Translations under genes and position numbers: made by a program
Assembly: GCA_022843955.1 (NCBI GenBank)
Contig: JALHMQ010000019.1
Location: forward strand, 30,716-94,715
DNA: 64,000 nt
Direction: 5' to 3'
DNA from: Burkholderiaceae bacterium
GTDB taxonomy: Bacteria; Pseudomonadota; Gammaproteobacteria; Burkholderiales; Burkholderiaceae_F
Notes under the pieces: generated by a model
Told to the model about the DNA's origin: nothing
The model's database searches: none
Seen by the model: the letters and a program-made list of their open reading frames with translations, nothing else
Part shown: one piece after another, positions 55,678 to 64,000 of the stretch
Numbering within the stretch: position 1 is the first letter of the stretch
How the letters are laid out: every line of letters starts with the position of its first letter

Positions 55678-56403
55678 ATGCGCGTTGGTCTGTTCGTCAC
55701 CTGCCTCGTCGATCTTGTCCGTCCTGAGATCGGCTTTTCTGTCATCAAGCTGCTCGAGGCCGCCGGCTGCACCGTGGAGGTGCCCGAGCGGCAGACTTGC
55801 TGCGGGCAGCCTGCCTATAACTCGGGCGACGCGGAAACCGCGCGGGCGCTCGCAATCAACGTGCTGAAGGCCTTTGAAGAGTTCGACTATGTCGTGCTGC
55901 CGTCCGGGTCCTGCGGCGCGTCGATCAAGGGCGACTACGTCGAGATGTTCCGCCACGACCCGGACTTGCGTGGGCGGTTCGATGCGCTTTCCGCCAAGAC
56001 CTTCGAACTGACCGACTTCCTCGTCAACGTATGCAAGGTGAACTCGCTGGATTCGCGCTTCCAGGGCAAGATCACTTATCACGACTCATGCGGCGGGCTG
56101 CGCTACCTGGGTATTCAGGAGCAACCGCGCAAGCTGCTGACCATGGTGCCCGGCGTTGAGCTGACCGAGATGAACAAGGCGCAGGAGTGCTGCGGCTTCG
56201 GAGGCACGTTCTCGGTGAAGTACGGCGACATCTCGGCTGCCATCGTTGGCGAGAAATGCCAGAACATCCAGGCCAGTGGCGCCGACGCGGTGGTGCTCGG
56301 CGACCTCGGGTGCATGATGAACATCGAGGGGAAGCTGCGCCGAAGTGGCGACGAGAAGACGCGCGTTCTGCACGTGGCGCAAGTGCTCGCGGGAGATGCG
56401 TGA
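55678..56403 (+). CDS. lutA: LutA-type Fe-S oxidoreductase subunit
   Basis: A 241-residue protein of the LutA/YkgE type. The two cysteine-rich CCG-type motifs are TCCGQPAYNSGDAETARALA and CCGFGGTFSVKYGDISAAIV, plus a CGASIKGDYVEMF segment. LutA works with LutB and usually LutC to oxidise L-lactate to pyruvate. The start MRVGLFVTCLVDLVRPEIGF matches the family. Its stop overlaps lutB by one base (TGATG). The regulator divergent to it is of IclR type. Confidence 0.92.
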   Translation: MRVGLFVTCLVDLVRPEIGFSVIKLLEAAGCTVEVPERQTCCGQPAYNSGDAETARALAINVLKAFEEFDYVVLPSGSCGASIKGDYVEMFRHDPDLRGRFDALSAKTFELTDFLVNVCKVNSLDSRFQGKITYHDSCGGLRYLGIQEQPRKLLTMVPGVELTEMNKAQECCGFGGTFSVKYGDISAAIVGEKCQNIQASGADAVVLGDLGCMMNIEGKLRRSGDEKTRVLHVAQVLAGDA

Positions 56404-57818
56404 TGCAGACCCAGGCGATGCACTTCAAGTCCCGGGCAGCGATGAAGCTAGCCGACGTGCGGCTGCAGAAGAACCTGCGCAAGCTCGCTGACAAGTTCGT
56501 TACGGCGCGCGCTGCGGCGATTGTCGAGATCGAGGACTTCGAGGCGACGCGCAATGCTGCCGTGGAGAGGCGCAATCGAGCGCTGTCCCGTCTGGACGTC
56601 TGGCTCGACACGTTCGAACGTAACGCTACTGCGCGCGGCGTCACCGTCCTGTATGCGGAGTCGCACGAGCAGGCGTGCGAACTGATCGTCGAGATCGGCC
56701 GCAAGCACGACGTGAAGAAGGCGATCAAGTCGAAGTCGATGGTCTCCGAGGAGATCGGCCTCAACCAGGCGCTTACGCGGGCAGGCATCCAGCCGGTGGA
56801 AACCGATCTGGGTGAGTACATCCTGCAGATCAACGACAACGAGGCGCCGTCGCACATCATTGCGCCGGTCATCCACAAGGACAAGGAAGAGATTTCGGAT
56901 CTGTTTGCCCGCATCCACGGCACCGCTCGCAAGACCGAAATCACGGACCTGACCGGCGAGGCGCGGCAGGTGCTGCGCGGTCACTTCCTGTCCGCCGACA
57001 TGGGCATCACCGGCGGCAACTTCCTGATTGCCGAGACGGGCACCGTGGCGCTCGTGACGAACGAGGGCAACGAGGGCATGTGCACGATCATGCCGCCCAA
57101 GGTGCATGTGGTGATCACCGGGGTCGAGAAGATCCTGCCCACGCTGGAAGACGTGGCAACACTGATGCGACTGCTGCCGCGCTCAGCCACCGGGCAGCCG
57201 ATCTCCAATTATTTCTCGCTGCTGACAGGTCCGCGCCGCGCCGGTGAACTCGACGGTCCGGAGCACATGTACTACGTGATCGTCGATGGCGGACGCACCG
57301 GCCTGCTGGGCGGCGACTTCGAGGAGATGCTTCGCTGCATCCGCTGTGGCGCCTGCATGAACCACTGCCCCGTGTATCAGAAGATCGGCGGGCACGCCTA
57401 TGGGTGGGTGTATCCCGGGCCGATGGGTTCGGTGCTGACCCCGAGCTACACCGGCATCGAGAATGCACTGGATCTGCCGCATGCAGCGACGCTGTGCGGC
57501 CAGTGCGAGGTGGTTTGTCCGGTAAAGATTCCGCTGCCTGAGTTGCTGCGCAAATTGCGCGAAAAGCAGTTCGATCGCGGGCTGCGGCCGTGGTACGAGC
57601 GCGCCGCGCTGATGGGCTGGGGTTGGGCAGCGCGCAATCCCTCGCTGTATCGCGCTGGCAGCCGGGTCGCGGCGAGGGTGTTGAAGTGGATGGGAGGCGA
57701 CAAGGCCCGCATCCGTTCCATGCCGCTGGCAGGTGGCTGGACCGACCATCGGGATCTGCCCGCGTCGCGTACTGGCAAGACGTTCATGGAGATGTATCGC
57801 GTCAGCAAGCGGACCTGA
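56403..57818 (+). CDS. lutB: LutB-type Fe-S oxidoreductase subunit
   Basis: A 471-residue LutB/YkgF protein. The N-terminal DUF162 (LUD) domain has the pattern KFVTARAAAIVEIEDFEATR and GITGGNFLIAETGTVALVTN. The C-terminal ferredoxin domain binds two [4Fe-4S] clusters: CIRCGACMNHCPVYQKIGGH and CGQCEVVCPVKIPLPELLR. It overlaps lutA by one base. A lutC gene would be expected next but is absent, as the convergent gene follows. Lactate oxidation is the family's known role. Confidence 0.93.
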   Translation: MQTQAMHFKSRAAMKLADVRLQKNLRKLADKFVTARAAAIVEIEDFEATRNAAVERRNRALSRLDVWLDTFERNATARGVTVLYAESHEQACELIVEIGRKHDVKKAIKSKSMVSEEIGLNQALTRAGIQPVETDLGEYILQINDNEAPSHIIAPVIHKDKEEISDLFARIHGTARKTEITDLTGEARQVLRGHFLSADMGITGGNFLIAETGTVALVTNEGNEGMCTIMPPKVHVVITGVEKILPTLEDVATLMRLLPRSATGQPISNYFSLLTGPRRAGELDGPEHMYYVIVDGGRTGLLGGDFEEMLRCIRCGACMNHCPVYQKIGGHAYGWVYPGPMGSVLTPSYTGIENALDLPHAATLCGQCEVVCPVKIPLPELLRKLREKQFDRGLRPWYERAALMGWGWAARNPSLYRAGSRVAARVLKWMGGDKARIRSMPLAGGWTDHRDLPASRTGKTFMEMYRVSKRT

Positions 57819-57848
57819 TCGAAGGTCCGCCTCTCGCCGCTTCCCTAT

Positions 57849-59852
57849 CTAGGTCGGGACGAGGGCGTCGGCCATCAGTTCGGCGATGTCCTTGGTTTGC
57901 ACGTCGCCGGCTCGACCCAGATCGGCCAGCCCGTCGCTGATCATCGTGGCGCAGTATGGGCAGGCGGTGGCGATGATGCGCGGTTGCTTCTCCAGGGCCT
58001 GCTCCACGCGCAGCACGTTGATGCGGGTCCCGATCGTCTCTTCCATCCAGAAGCGAGCGCCGCCAGCGCCGCAGCACATCGCTTTGGCGCGGTTCAAATC
58101 GAATTCCAACGGCGTATCGCGCGTCAGTTGCGCCAGAACGCGCCGCGGCGCGTCGTACTCGGCGTTGTGACGGCCCAAATAGCAGGGCTCGTGGTAGATC
58201 ACACGCTCGTTGGAAGCCAGCGGCTTGAGCCGGCCCGCGGCGATCAATTGGTCGAGCAACTGGGTGTGGTGTACGACCTCCCACGTGCCGCCGAACTCCG
58301 GGTACTCGTTTTTCAGGGAGTTGAAGGCATGCGGGTCGCAGGTGACGATGCGGGTCACCGCCAAGCCGTTGAGCGTTTCAACCAGCGACTGCGCCAGGCT
58401 CTGGAACAGCATCTCGTTACCGGCACGTCGTACGCATTCGCCCGTGGACCCCTCGGCCGCACCAAGAATCGCAAAGCGCACGGCGGCGGCTTGCAGCAAG
58501 CGGACGAACGCGCGGGCCACCTTGCGCCCGCGATCGTCGAATGACTGCGCCGAGCCGACGTAGAACAGCCAGTCGATGTCGCGTGCCTGCTCGGCTGACG
58601 TGAGCACAGGCACGTCCAGCCCCTGTGCCCAGTCGCCCCGCGTATCAGCGGGCAAGCCCCACGGATTGCCTTGGCTCTCATAGGCATCGAAGACGGTCTT
58701 AAGCTCGTGCGGAAAAGTGCCTTCCATCATCACCTGGTGCTGGCGCAGTCCGAAGAGTTTGCCCAGGTGCTCCAGTTCGATCGGACAGGCGTGCTCACAG
58801 TAGCCGCAGGTGGTGCATGCCCACAGCGTGTCCTCGCCAATGACATTGCCAACCAGCGCGGGTAGGTCGGCGGACTTGCCTTTGCGCAACGCATTGCCTT
58901 CTGCGAGCAGATGCTTCTTCACGCTGTCGTGCACCCACTTCAGCGCCAGTGGCTTGCCAGTCAGGAAGGTCGGGCAGGCGTCCTTGCAGCGCCCGCATTC
59001 GGTGCAGGTGAAGGCGTCAAAACCGTCTTTCCAGCTCAGATCAGCGGCTGTGCGGATGCCGATGCGCATGTCATCGCCCGCGTCGTCGGCCATGGCCTTC
59101 TCGAGATCCACGGAGGGCACCCGCGCCAGCGGCGTGGTGCGCCCGAAGAAGAGCGCAGGCAGGGCGGTAACGATGTGAAAGTGTTCGCCGGTGGGCAGGA
59201 TCACGAGGAAGCTGAAGACGGTCAGCAACTGGATCCAATAGAACGCGTGCATGCCCGCTTCCAGCGTGGACGGCGGCAGACCGCTCAACATGGCAGCGAT
59301 GGCACTGCCGACGAACGCAAATGAGCGCTCGTGAGCGATGCCCTCGACCGTTGGTGCCAGCAGGGCGAAGCGGAAACCGTCGAAGGCGAAGTCCGTCAGC
59401 ATGATCGCCATGATCAACGACAGCACCAGCGTCGCTTCGCGATTCGGCTCCAGCCGACGCGGCCGTATCACGAAGCGGTGCCAGAACGCCAGCGACACTG
59501 CGATGACCACGATCAGCTCGACCAGGTCCTTGAGCGAGGCGTAAGCACCGCCAAGCACCCCGGGATAGACAAAGTGCGGCGAGTAGCCGATGACGATCAA
59601 CTGCACCTTGCGTACCAACAGCACGAGAAAGCCGATGAAGATCGCCGCATGGATCAAACCGGCGCCAGGCTCCATCGCGACCATGCGCGTCTGCATCAAG
59701 CCGAGCTTGAGTACGCGCGCCAGTCGCTTGGTGGGCTCGTCCCAGCGGACCTCGGGGCGCAATCCAAACAGGACGGACAGCTTGTGCCACGCCAGCCAGC
59801 AGAAGGCGGACAAAGCGCCCGCCATGATCAAGGTGATGGCCAGCGGTCCCAT
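57849..59852 (-). CDS. membrane (Fe-S) oxidoreductase, FadF/DgcB-like
   Basis: About 667 residues from the ATG at 59852. The first 260 or so hold five to six membrane helices like NarI/HdrE (IMAGALSAFCWLAWHKLSV; LIHAAIFIGFLVLLVRKVQL). A dicluster ferredoxin domain follows, CTECGRCKDACPTFLTGKPL and CTTCGYCEHACPIELEHLGK. The C-terminal CCG domains contain YHEPCYLGRHNAEYDAPR and AMCCGAGGARFW. This order matches FadF/DgcB-type proteins that pass electrons from dehydrogenases or ETF to quinone. It converges with lutB, and no ETF gene adjoins it. It is not LutC. Confidence 0.85.
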   Translation of the reverse strand: MGPLAITLIMAGALSAFCWLAWHKLSVLFGLRPEVRWDEPTKRLARVLKLGLMQTRMVAMEPGAGLIHAAIFIGFLVLLVRKVQLIVIGYSPHFVYPGVLGGAYASLKDLVELIVVIAVSLAFWHRFVIRPRRLEPNREATLVLSLIMAIMLTDFAFDGFRFALLAPTVEGIAHERSFAFVGSAIAAMLSGLPPSTLEAGMHAFYWIQLLTVFSFLVILPTGEHFHIVTALPALFFGRTTPLARVPSVDLEKAMADDAGDDMRIGIRTAADLSWKDGFDAFTCTECGRCKDACPTFLTGKPLALKWVHDSVKKHLLAEGNALRKGKSADLPALVGNVIGEDTLWACTTCGYCEHACPIELEHLGKLFGLRQHQVMMEGTFPHELKTVFDAYESQGNPWGLPADTRGDWAQGLDVPVLTSAEQARDIDWLFYVGSAQSFDDRGRKVARAFVRLLQAAAVRFAILGAAEGSTGECVRRAGNEMLFQSLAQSLVETLNGLAVTRIVTCDPHAFNSLKNEYPEFGGTWEVVHHTQLLDQLIAAGRLKPLASNERVIYHEPCYLGRHNAEYDAPRRVLAQLTRDTPLEFDLNRAKAMCCGAGGARFWMEETIGTRINVLRVEQALEKQPRIIATACPYCATMISDGLADLGRAGDVQTKDIAELMADALVPT

Positions 59853-59999
59853 CAAGTCTTCTCGCCGGCGCGGCCGGCGAGACTCAGTAGATTTGTCATG
59901 GGGCGAGGATCGTTGCTGCGGGCATCGATCGTCAATCAAGCCAAGCGTCCTGCTTGATCCGCGCCAAAGGGTAGGCAACGGGCGAGTGCCGCACCTAGG

Positions 60000-60539
60000 T
60001 CAGGCTGCGGACCTGAGTTCGGAATAGTGCACGCCCTCCGCCGTGGCAACGGACCGGAGCAGGACCACACGTCGCACCATCCAGCGAATCGGTTGTTCGA
60101 GCGCAGGTACGACTGGTGCATTGCCTACGCGCGGCAAGTTGCGAAGCAGGGTCACGTGAGGCGTGAAGGGCTGACGGTCATAGTCGATTCGCAGTGCATC
60201 GAGTGTTGAACGGGCGCGCCCGGCGAGCGCGTTGAGCGAAGGATCTTCCTCCGCACTCGCAGCCCAGAGGACACGGGCACCAACGAAGATGCCCAGTTGA
60301 TCGATACACCAGGCGAACGGCGCGACGTCGACCGCTGCGAGGTCCCGCGCGACGGCCTCCTGAAGTGCGCCAGGAAGCGGTCCAATGAAGGCGAGCGTCA
60401 GGTGCAGATTCCGGCGTCGCACGCGGCGCGAGCCTGGATGCTTGACATGTAGCCGAGCAGCCAACGCGTCAAGTTCCTGGGCGGTCGCATCGTCCGGCCA
60501 GACAGCGATGAAGCACCGGTCGGCAGTCGCGGGACGCAT
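60000..60539 (-). CDS. thpR: RNA 2',3'-cyclic phosphodiesterase (ThpR/LigT)
   Basis: About 179 residues from the ATG at 60539, which starts 30 bases after the pyrD stop. The upstream extension overlaps pyrD and is Arg-rich, so it was discarded. The two HxTx motifs of the 2H phosphoesterase fold are RRRNLHLTLAFIGPLPG and PFTPHVTLLRNLPR. It opens 2',3'-cyclic phosphates on RNA ends. It follows pyrD on the same strand, probably in one transcript. Confidence 0.9.
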   Translation of the reverse strand: MRPATADRCFIAVWPDDATAQELDALAARLHVKHPGSRRVRRRNLHLTLAFIGPLPGALQEAVARDLAAVDVAPFAWCIDQLGIFVGARVLWAASAEEDPSLNALAGRARSTLDALRIDYDRQPFTPHVTLLRNLPRVGNAPVVPALEQPIRWMVRRVVLLRSVATAEGVHYSELRSAA

Positions 60540-60568
60540 CAGGTGCCGCAGGCCGTTCGACGACCGGG

Positions 60569-61663
60569 CTAAGGCCGCGCTTGTCCTGTGACGGCGGGCT
60601 GCGTCGCTGCCTGCCCTGCGCGCAGTGCCAGGATCGCGCGCCGGCACTCGCCGACCAAAGCCGGTCCGCGATAGATCAGGCCCGTATAGATCTGCACCAA
60701 GGCCGCGCCAGCGCGGATCTTTTCAGCGGCATCGGCACCGCTCATGATGCCGCCGACGCCGATGATCGGTAAGGCGCCCTGCAGATGTCGCGCGAGAAGG
60801 GAAATGACTTCGGTGGCGCGCTCGCGCAGAGGTGCACCTGATAGGCCACCCGTCTCCTCGGCGTGGGGCAAGCCACTGACCGCATTGCGGGCCAGCGTGG
60901 TGTTGGTTGCAATCACGGCGTCGACGCCGTGCGCGACCATGGTGTCGACGATACGCGGCAGGTCGGTGTTCGCGAGGTCGGGGGCAATCTTGACGGCCAT
61001 CGGCACGTCGCGGCCGAACCGGTCGGCCAAACGCTTGCGCTCGTCGCGCAGTCCGCGGAGCAGGCTCTCCAGTCCACCGCCGTCCTGCAGGCTGCGCAGG
61101 TTCTTCGTGTTAGGTGAGGAAATGTTCACCGCCACATAGCCAGGCCGCTCCAGTAGCAGCGGATACACCGCGCGCAAGCCGAGCAGATAATCATCCAGCG
61201 CGCGCTCGATCGGCGTATCGGCGTTCTTGCCGATATTGAGCCCCAGCACGCCGCCACGGGCGCTGAAAATTTCCCCTGCCTGAACCTGCGCGACGAAATG
61301 GTCGAGCCCGAGGTTGTTGAAGCCCATCCGGTTGATCAGTGCCTTCGCCTTGGGCAGACGGAAAGCACGCGGGAGAGGATTGCCTGGCTGCGGGCGCGGG
61401 GTGACGGTGCCGGCTTCGATGAAGCCGAAGCCGAAGTCATCGAGCGCATCGATGTAGTCGGCGTTCTTGTCCAAGCCAGCTGCGAGACCGACGGGATTGC
61501 GAAAGTGCAATCCCATCAGTTCCACTGGATCGTCGGGCACCCACGGTCGCAAGATGCGAGTCAGGCCTAGCCGATGCGCGCGGGCGAGATTGCCGAACGC
61601 CAGGTCGTGGGCCGTTTCGGGGCCGAACTTGAAGATGAAGGGACGGGCCAGTTCGTAGAGCAT
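60569..61663 (-). CDS. pyrD: dihydroorotate dehydrogenase (quinone), class 2
   Basis: PyrD, 364 residues, oxidises dihydroorotate to orotate at the inner membrane with FMN and quinone. The N-terminal amphipathic helix ([20 protein letters not shown]) is the class 2 mark. Family motifs are [50 protein letters not shown] residues, [18 protein letters not shown] and [13 protein letters not shown]. It is intact at the usual length. thpR follows, and bpt precedes after a gap of 63 bases. Confidence 0.96.
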   Translation of the reverse strand: MLYELARPFIFKFGPETAHDLAFGNLARAHRLGLTRILRPWVPDDPVELMGLHFRNPVGLAAGLDKNADYIDALDDFGFGFIEAGTVTPRPQPGNPLPRAFRLPKAKALINRMGFNNLGLDHFVAQVQAGEIFSARGGVLGLNIGKNADTPIERALDDYLLGLRAVYPLLLERPGYVAVNISSPNTKNLRSLQDGGGLESLLRGLRDERKRLADRFGRDVPMAVKIAPDLANTDLPRIVDTMVAHGVDAVIATNTTLARNAVSGLPHAEETGGLSGAPLRERATEVISLLARHLQGALPIIGVGGIMSGADAAEKIRAGAALVQIYTGLIYRGPALVGECRRAILALRAGQAATQPAVTGQARP

Positions 61664-61726
61664 GCGCGCAGTGTAAAAGCGCTTGCGCTGCCGGGCAGTG
61701 TGCGTCGCACGGCCCGCTGACGGCGG

Positions 61727-62476
61727 TTAAGGCTGGCGCAACCAGCGGCCGTGTTGCAGCAGTTCGATCGGCTTGAACAACGCCTTGTACGCCATCTTCG
61801 GGCTCTGCTCGATCCAGTAGCCCAGATAGAGATACGGCAACTGCAGCAGCCGGCACTGCTCGATCTGCCACAACACATTGAACGTGCCGTAGCTCGCCCG
61901 CGACTGGTCGGGGTCGTAGAAGGTGTAGACGGACGACAGGCCGTCGGCCAGCACGTCGATGATCGACACCATGCGCAGCGTGCCAAGCGCATCAGTTTCG
62001 GCAGGGGGCGCAGGATCGCGGAACTCGACCAACCGCGTGTTTACCTTGCTTTGCAGGAGGAACTGCGAGTACTGCTCGCGGCTGTCGTTGTCCATGCCGC
62101 CGCCGGCGTGGCGGGTCGACTGATAGCGCAGGTAAAGATCGTAGTGCTCATGGTCGAACGCCAGCGAGACGACGCGCGTGATCAGGTGCTGATGCAGCCG
62201 CCACGCACGCTTCTGGCTCCGACTTGCGACAAAGTCGGCGACCGGCACCCGCACCGGCACGCAGGCACGACAGCCATCGCAATGCGGGCGGTAGGTGAAG
62301 ATGCCACTGCGGCGAAAGCCCATGCGTACGAGCTCGCTGTAGACGTCGGCATTGATCAAGTGCGCAGGCGTGGCGACCTGCGAGCGCGCTTGTCTCGCAT
62401 CCAGGTAACTGCAAGGGTAGGGCGCCGTTGCGTAAAACTGCAGCGCCGCAAACGGCAATTCCTTGAGATTTGCCAC
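61727..62476 (-). CDS. bpt: aspartate/glutamate leucyltransferase
   Basis: Bpt, 249 residues, transfers Leu from Leu-tRNA to proteins with N-terminal Asp or Glu, marking them for ClpS/ClpAP. It begins at GTG 62476 ([20 protein letters not shown]). Motifs include [17 protein letters not shown] and the cysteine-rich [20 protein letters not shown] of the ATE1-type N-terminus, and [17 protein letters not shown]. The start is one base from the aat stop, so aat and bpt are co-translated: both N-end-rule transferases in one unit. Confidence 0.94.
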   Translation of the reverse strand: MANLKELPFAALQFYATAPYPCSYLDARQARSQVATPAHLINADVYSELVRMGFRRSGIFTYRPHCDGCRACVPVRVPVADFVASRSQKRAWRLHQHLITRVVSLAFDHEHYDLYLRYQSTRHAGGGMDNDSREQYSQFLLQSKVNTRLVEFRDPAPPAETDALGTLRMVSIIDVLADGLSSVYTFYDPDQSRASYGTFNVLWQIEQCRLLQLPYLYLGYWIEQSPKMAYKALFKPIELLQHGRWLRQP

Positions 62477-62477
62477 G

Positions 62478-63203
62478 TCAATACGCCGAAAGAAGCTGGT
62501 TCAGCGGGGTCGCGGTGTACTGCTTCCAGTCGACCGGCTGTTCCCGCGCCGCCTTTGCCACATGGGCCAGGAAATCGACCCGCGGAATCTCGCGGCCACC
62601 AAGGGACGCGAGGTGAGACGTGTTCTGCTGGCAGTCTATCACCGGCACTTTTTCCGCAAGCAGGAGGCGTACCAGCGTGGCGAGCGCAACCTTGGAGGCA
62701 TCCGCAACCCGCGTGAACATCGACTCGCCATAGAACATGCGTCCGATGGATACTCCATAAAGTCCGCCGACCAGGGCCTTGCCATCCCACACCTCGACGG
62801 AGTGCGCCAAGCCTTGCCGGTGCAGCGTTCCATACGCGTTGACGATGGGTTCCGTGATCCACGTGCCATCCTGGCCCGGGCGCGGTTCTGCGCAGGCCCG
62901 CATCACCGCGCCAAACGACGTGTCGATGCGGATCTGCCACGTCTCGTCTTTAGCCAGCGAGCGAAGCTTCTTGCAAAGCGACCGACGGGCAATGAACTCG
63001 TCGGTGACCAGCACCATGCGTGGATCAGGACTCCACCAGAGTACCGGTTCACCCGGGCCATACCAGGGAAAAATCCCGGATCGGTAGGCCTCGACCAGAC
63101 GGTCGGCGGTGACATCGATGCTCGCGCACAGGAGCCCGTTGGGCTGGCGCAACGCGCGAGTCACCGACGGAAACGGCGCGCCTGGGCGCAGCCATGGAAT
63201 CAT
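62478..63203 (-). CDS. aat: leucyl/phenylalanyl-tRNA-protein transferase
   Basis: Aat, 241 residues, adds Leu or Phe to N-terminal Lys or Arg. Motifs are [40 protein letters not shown], and [20 protein letters not shown]. The start ATG at 63203 overlaps the NUDIX gene's stop by four bases, and its stop is one base before the bpt start. The three genes form a compact operon linking protein-degradation tags with a nucleotide-hydrolase-type enzyme. Confidence 0.95.
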   Translation of the reverse strand: MIPWLRPGAPFPSVTRALRQPNGLLCASIDVTADRLVEAYRSGIFPWYGPGEPVLWWSPDPRMVLVTDEFIARRSLCKKLRSLAKDETWQIRIDTSFGAVMRACAEPRPGQDGTWITEPIVNAYGTLHRQGLAHSVEVWDGKALVGGLYGVSIGRMFYGESMFTRVADASKVALATLVRLLLAEKVPVIDCQQNTSHLASLGGREIPRVDFLAHVAKAAREQPVDWKQYTATPLNQLLSAY

Positions 63204-63766
63204 CGTGCCGGGCGGGCGCTCGAATGGCTGATCTCGCGCGTATGGGTGCCGAAATCGCCTCGCGCGCGATCAGCGAAGTAAAGCTCGAGCGTGGTGGCCA
63301 CCGTGCGAAAAGCCAAGTCCTGCCAAGGAATCTGCGTCTCGGTGAAAAGACGCACTTCGAGGCTCTCGACCCCGGCCGAGTATCCGAGGTCGAGCAGTTC
63401 CGCCCGGAAGAAGATGTGCACCTGTTCGGCGTGCGGGACATCGATCATGGTGTAAAGAGGACCGAGCGAGATGCGCGCGCCTGCTTCCTCCATGGTTTCA
63501 CGAACCGCACCTTCGCCACTTGTCTCGCCAATCTCCATGAACCCGGCTGGCAAAGTCCAATAGCCCAGCCTGGGTTCGATCGCCCGTTTGCACAGCAGGA
63601 CCTGGTCCTTCCATATGGGGATCGTGCCAACGACCGGGCGCGGATTGACATAGTGGATCGTGCCGCAACTGTTGCAACAGTCGCGTTCGCGCGTGTCGCC
63701 GTCGGGCACGCGCTGCGTGACCGGTTGACCACAGGTGGAACAAAAACGGGAAGGGTGCGAGCGCAT
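63200..63766 (-). CDS. NUDIX hydrolase with N-terminal zinc ribbon
   Basis: About 188 residues from the ATG at 63766 (MRSHPSRFCSTCG). The frame runs on upstream across the initiator tRNA, but that part is not protein. A zinc ribbon is formed by two Cys pairs, CSTCGQPV and CCNSCGTIHYVNPRPVV. The NUDIX box is GFMEIGETSGEGAVRETMEEAG, in which the Glu residues bind Mg2+. Zinc-ribbon NUDIX enzymes include NADH/NAD diphosphatases and ADP-ribose hydrolases. The substrate is not certain. It heads the unit nudix-aat-bpt. Confidence 0.9.
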   Translation of the reverse strand: MRSHPSRFCSTCGQPVTQRVPDGDTRERDCCNSCGTIHYVNPRPVVGTIPIWKDQVLLCKRAIEPRLGYWTLPAGFMEIGETSGEGAVRETMEEAGARISLGPLYTMIDVPHAEQVHIFFRAELLDLGYSAGVESLEVRLFTETQIPWQDLAFRTVATTLELYFADRARGDFGTHTREISHSSARPAR

Positions 63767-63917
63767 TAAGTCGCAGTCTACTGTCGGGCGAACGCTCAGC
63801 ACTAGCGGTCCCAGCCGCGCCTCGTCGTTTGGAATCGAACTGCGAACAAGGTATAGTCGCGGTCTGTCAACGCAGTGGCCTTGGTTGTTTTGCAAGACGC
63901 CACGTGCAGCAAGTTGC

Positions 63918-63994
63918 CGCGGGGTGGAGCAGTCTGGCAGCTCGTCGGGCTCATAACCCGAAGGTCGAAGGTTCAAATCCTTCCCCCGCAACCA
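63918..63994 (+). tRNA. initiator tRNA-Met (CAT)
   Basis: A 77-base cloverleaf with encoded CCA. The anticodon loop CTCATAA gives CAU. Initiator marks are the unpaired C1-A72 (5' CGCGGGG, 3' CCCCGCA) and three G-C pairs in the anticodon stem (GGG/CCC). It lies divergent from the NUDIX gene, 152 bases from that start. Confidence 0.96.
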
Positions 63995-64000
63995 GCAAAA

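Noticed and set aside
63767..63991. Upstream extension of the NUDIX frame (MRGKDLNLRPSGYEPDEL)
   Set aside because: It translates the complement of the initiator tRNA gene, a classic false extension. The ATG at 63766 gives a normal zinc-ribbon start.

Overview
The window is GC-rich DNA from what looks like a betaproteobacterium, most likely of the order Burkholderiales. I infer this from a Bug-type tricarboxylate binding receptor, a homodimeric pyruvate dehydrogenase E1, a dihydrolipoyl dehydrogenase with its own lipoyl domain, a betaproteobacterial proteasome homologue, a phasin, a lone ArgA, the paired N-end-rule transferases Aat and Bpt, and abundant DUF2868/DUF3482/DUF6600-type proteins. 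No insertion sequence, prophage or CRISPR array is visible. The window is ordinary chromosome with a few eroded patches.

Layout. 1-1115: end of a Bug receptor and a coupled isocitrate lyase/PEP mutase-family lyase. 1116-2213: gene-free, eroded DNA holding a frameshifted remnant that resembles a small PilN-like membrane protein, followed by a terminator and tRNA-Arg(ACG) on the minus strand. 2327-16423 is almost wholly minus strand: a GTPase/membrane-protein pair, exonuclease III, a three-gene photolyase cluster (permuted-looking photolyase, Fe-S photolyase, DUF2256 zinc finger), a redox protein, oligopeptidase A, FolD, and a FixJ-type response regulator with its histidine kinase. 16722-23386 is the plus-strand pyruvate dehydrogenase operon aceE-aceF-(proteasome-like peptidase)-lpdA. 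The first 75 codons of the E2 and E3 lipoyl regions are identical at DNA level over 224 bp.

23585-28696: a G8-domain beta-helix protein, rpiA, a DUF2459 protein, then the wreck of a type I secretion/RTX lipase locus and an exported rhodanese. 28848-34551 (minus): an orphan xanthine/CO-dehydrogenase-type molybdenum subunit, yggX, argA and a chemotaxis receptor. 34796-40327 (plus): hrpA, two overlapping low-complexity reading frames with a 15-bp tandem repeat, and a DUF454 membrane protein. 40340-44176 (minus): three exported proteins (TPR protein, lipoprotein, FecR/DUF6600 protein). 44347-47988 (plus): beta-propeller, polysaccharide deacetylase, sterol-desaturase-like and MoCF-domain genes. 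48266-48835: phasin. 49126-53266 (plus): histone-deacetylase-like, EamA, thioesterase, nitroreductase and tartrate/malate dehydrogenase genes.

53590-64000: D-Ala-D-Ala endopeptidase, an IclR regulator divergent from lutAB (no lutC seen), a membrane Fe-S oxidoreductase, thpR, pyrD, then bpt, aat and a NUDIX gene packed as one minus-strand unit, and an initiator tRNA-Met. The strongest leads for something under-described are the HslV-like peptidase translationally coupled to the pyruvate dehydrogenase E3 gene, the photolyase trio with an inverted domain order in one member, and the coupled DUF2868/DUF3482 membrane-GTPase pair.
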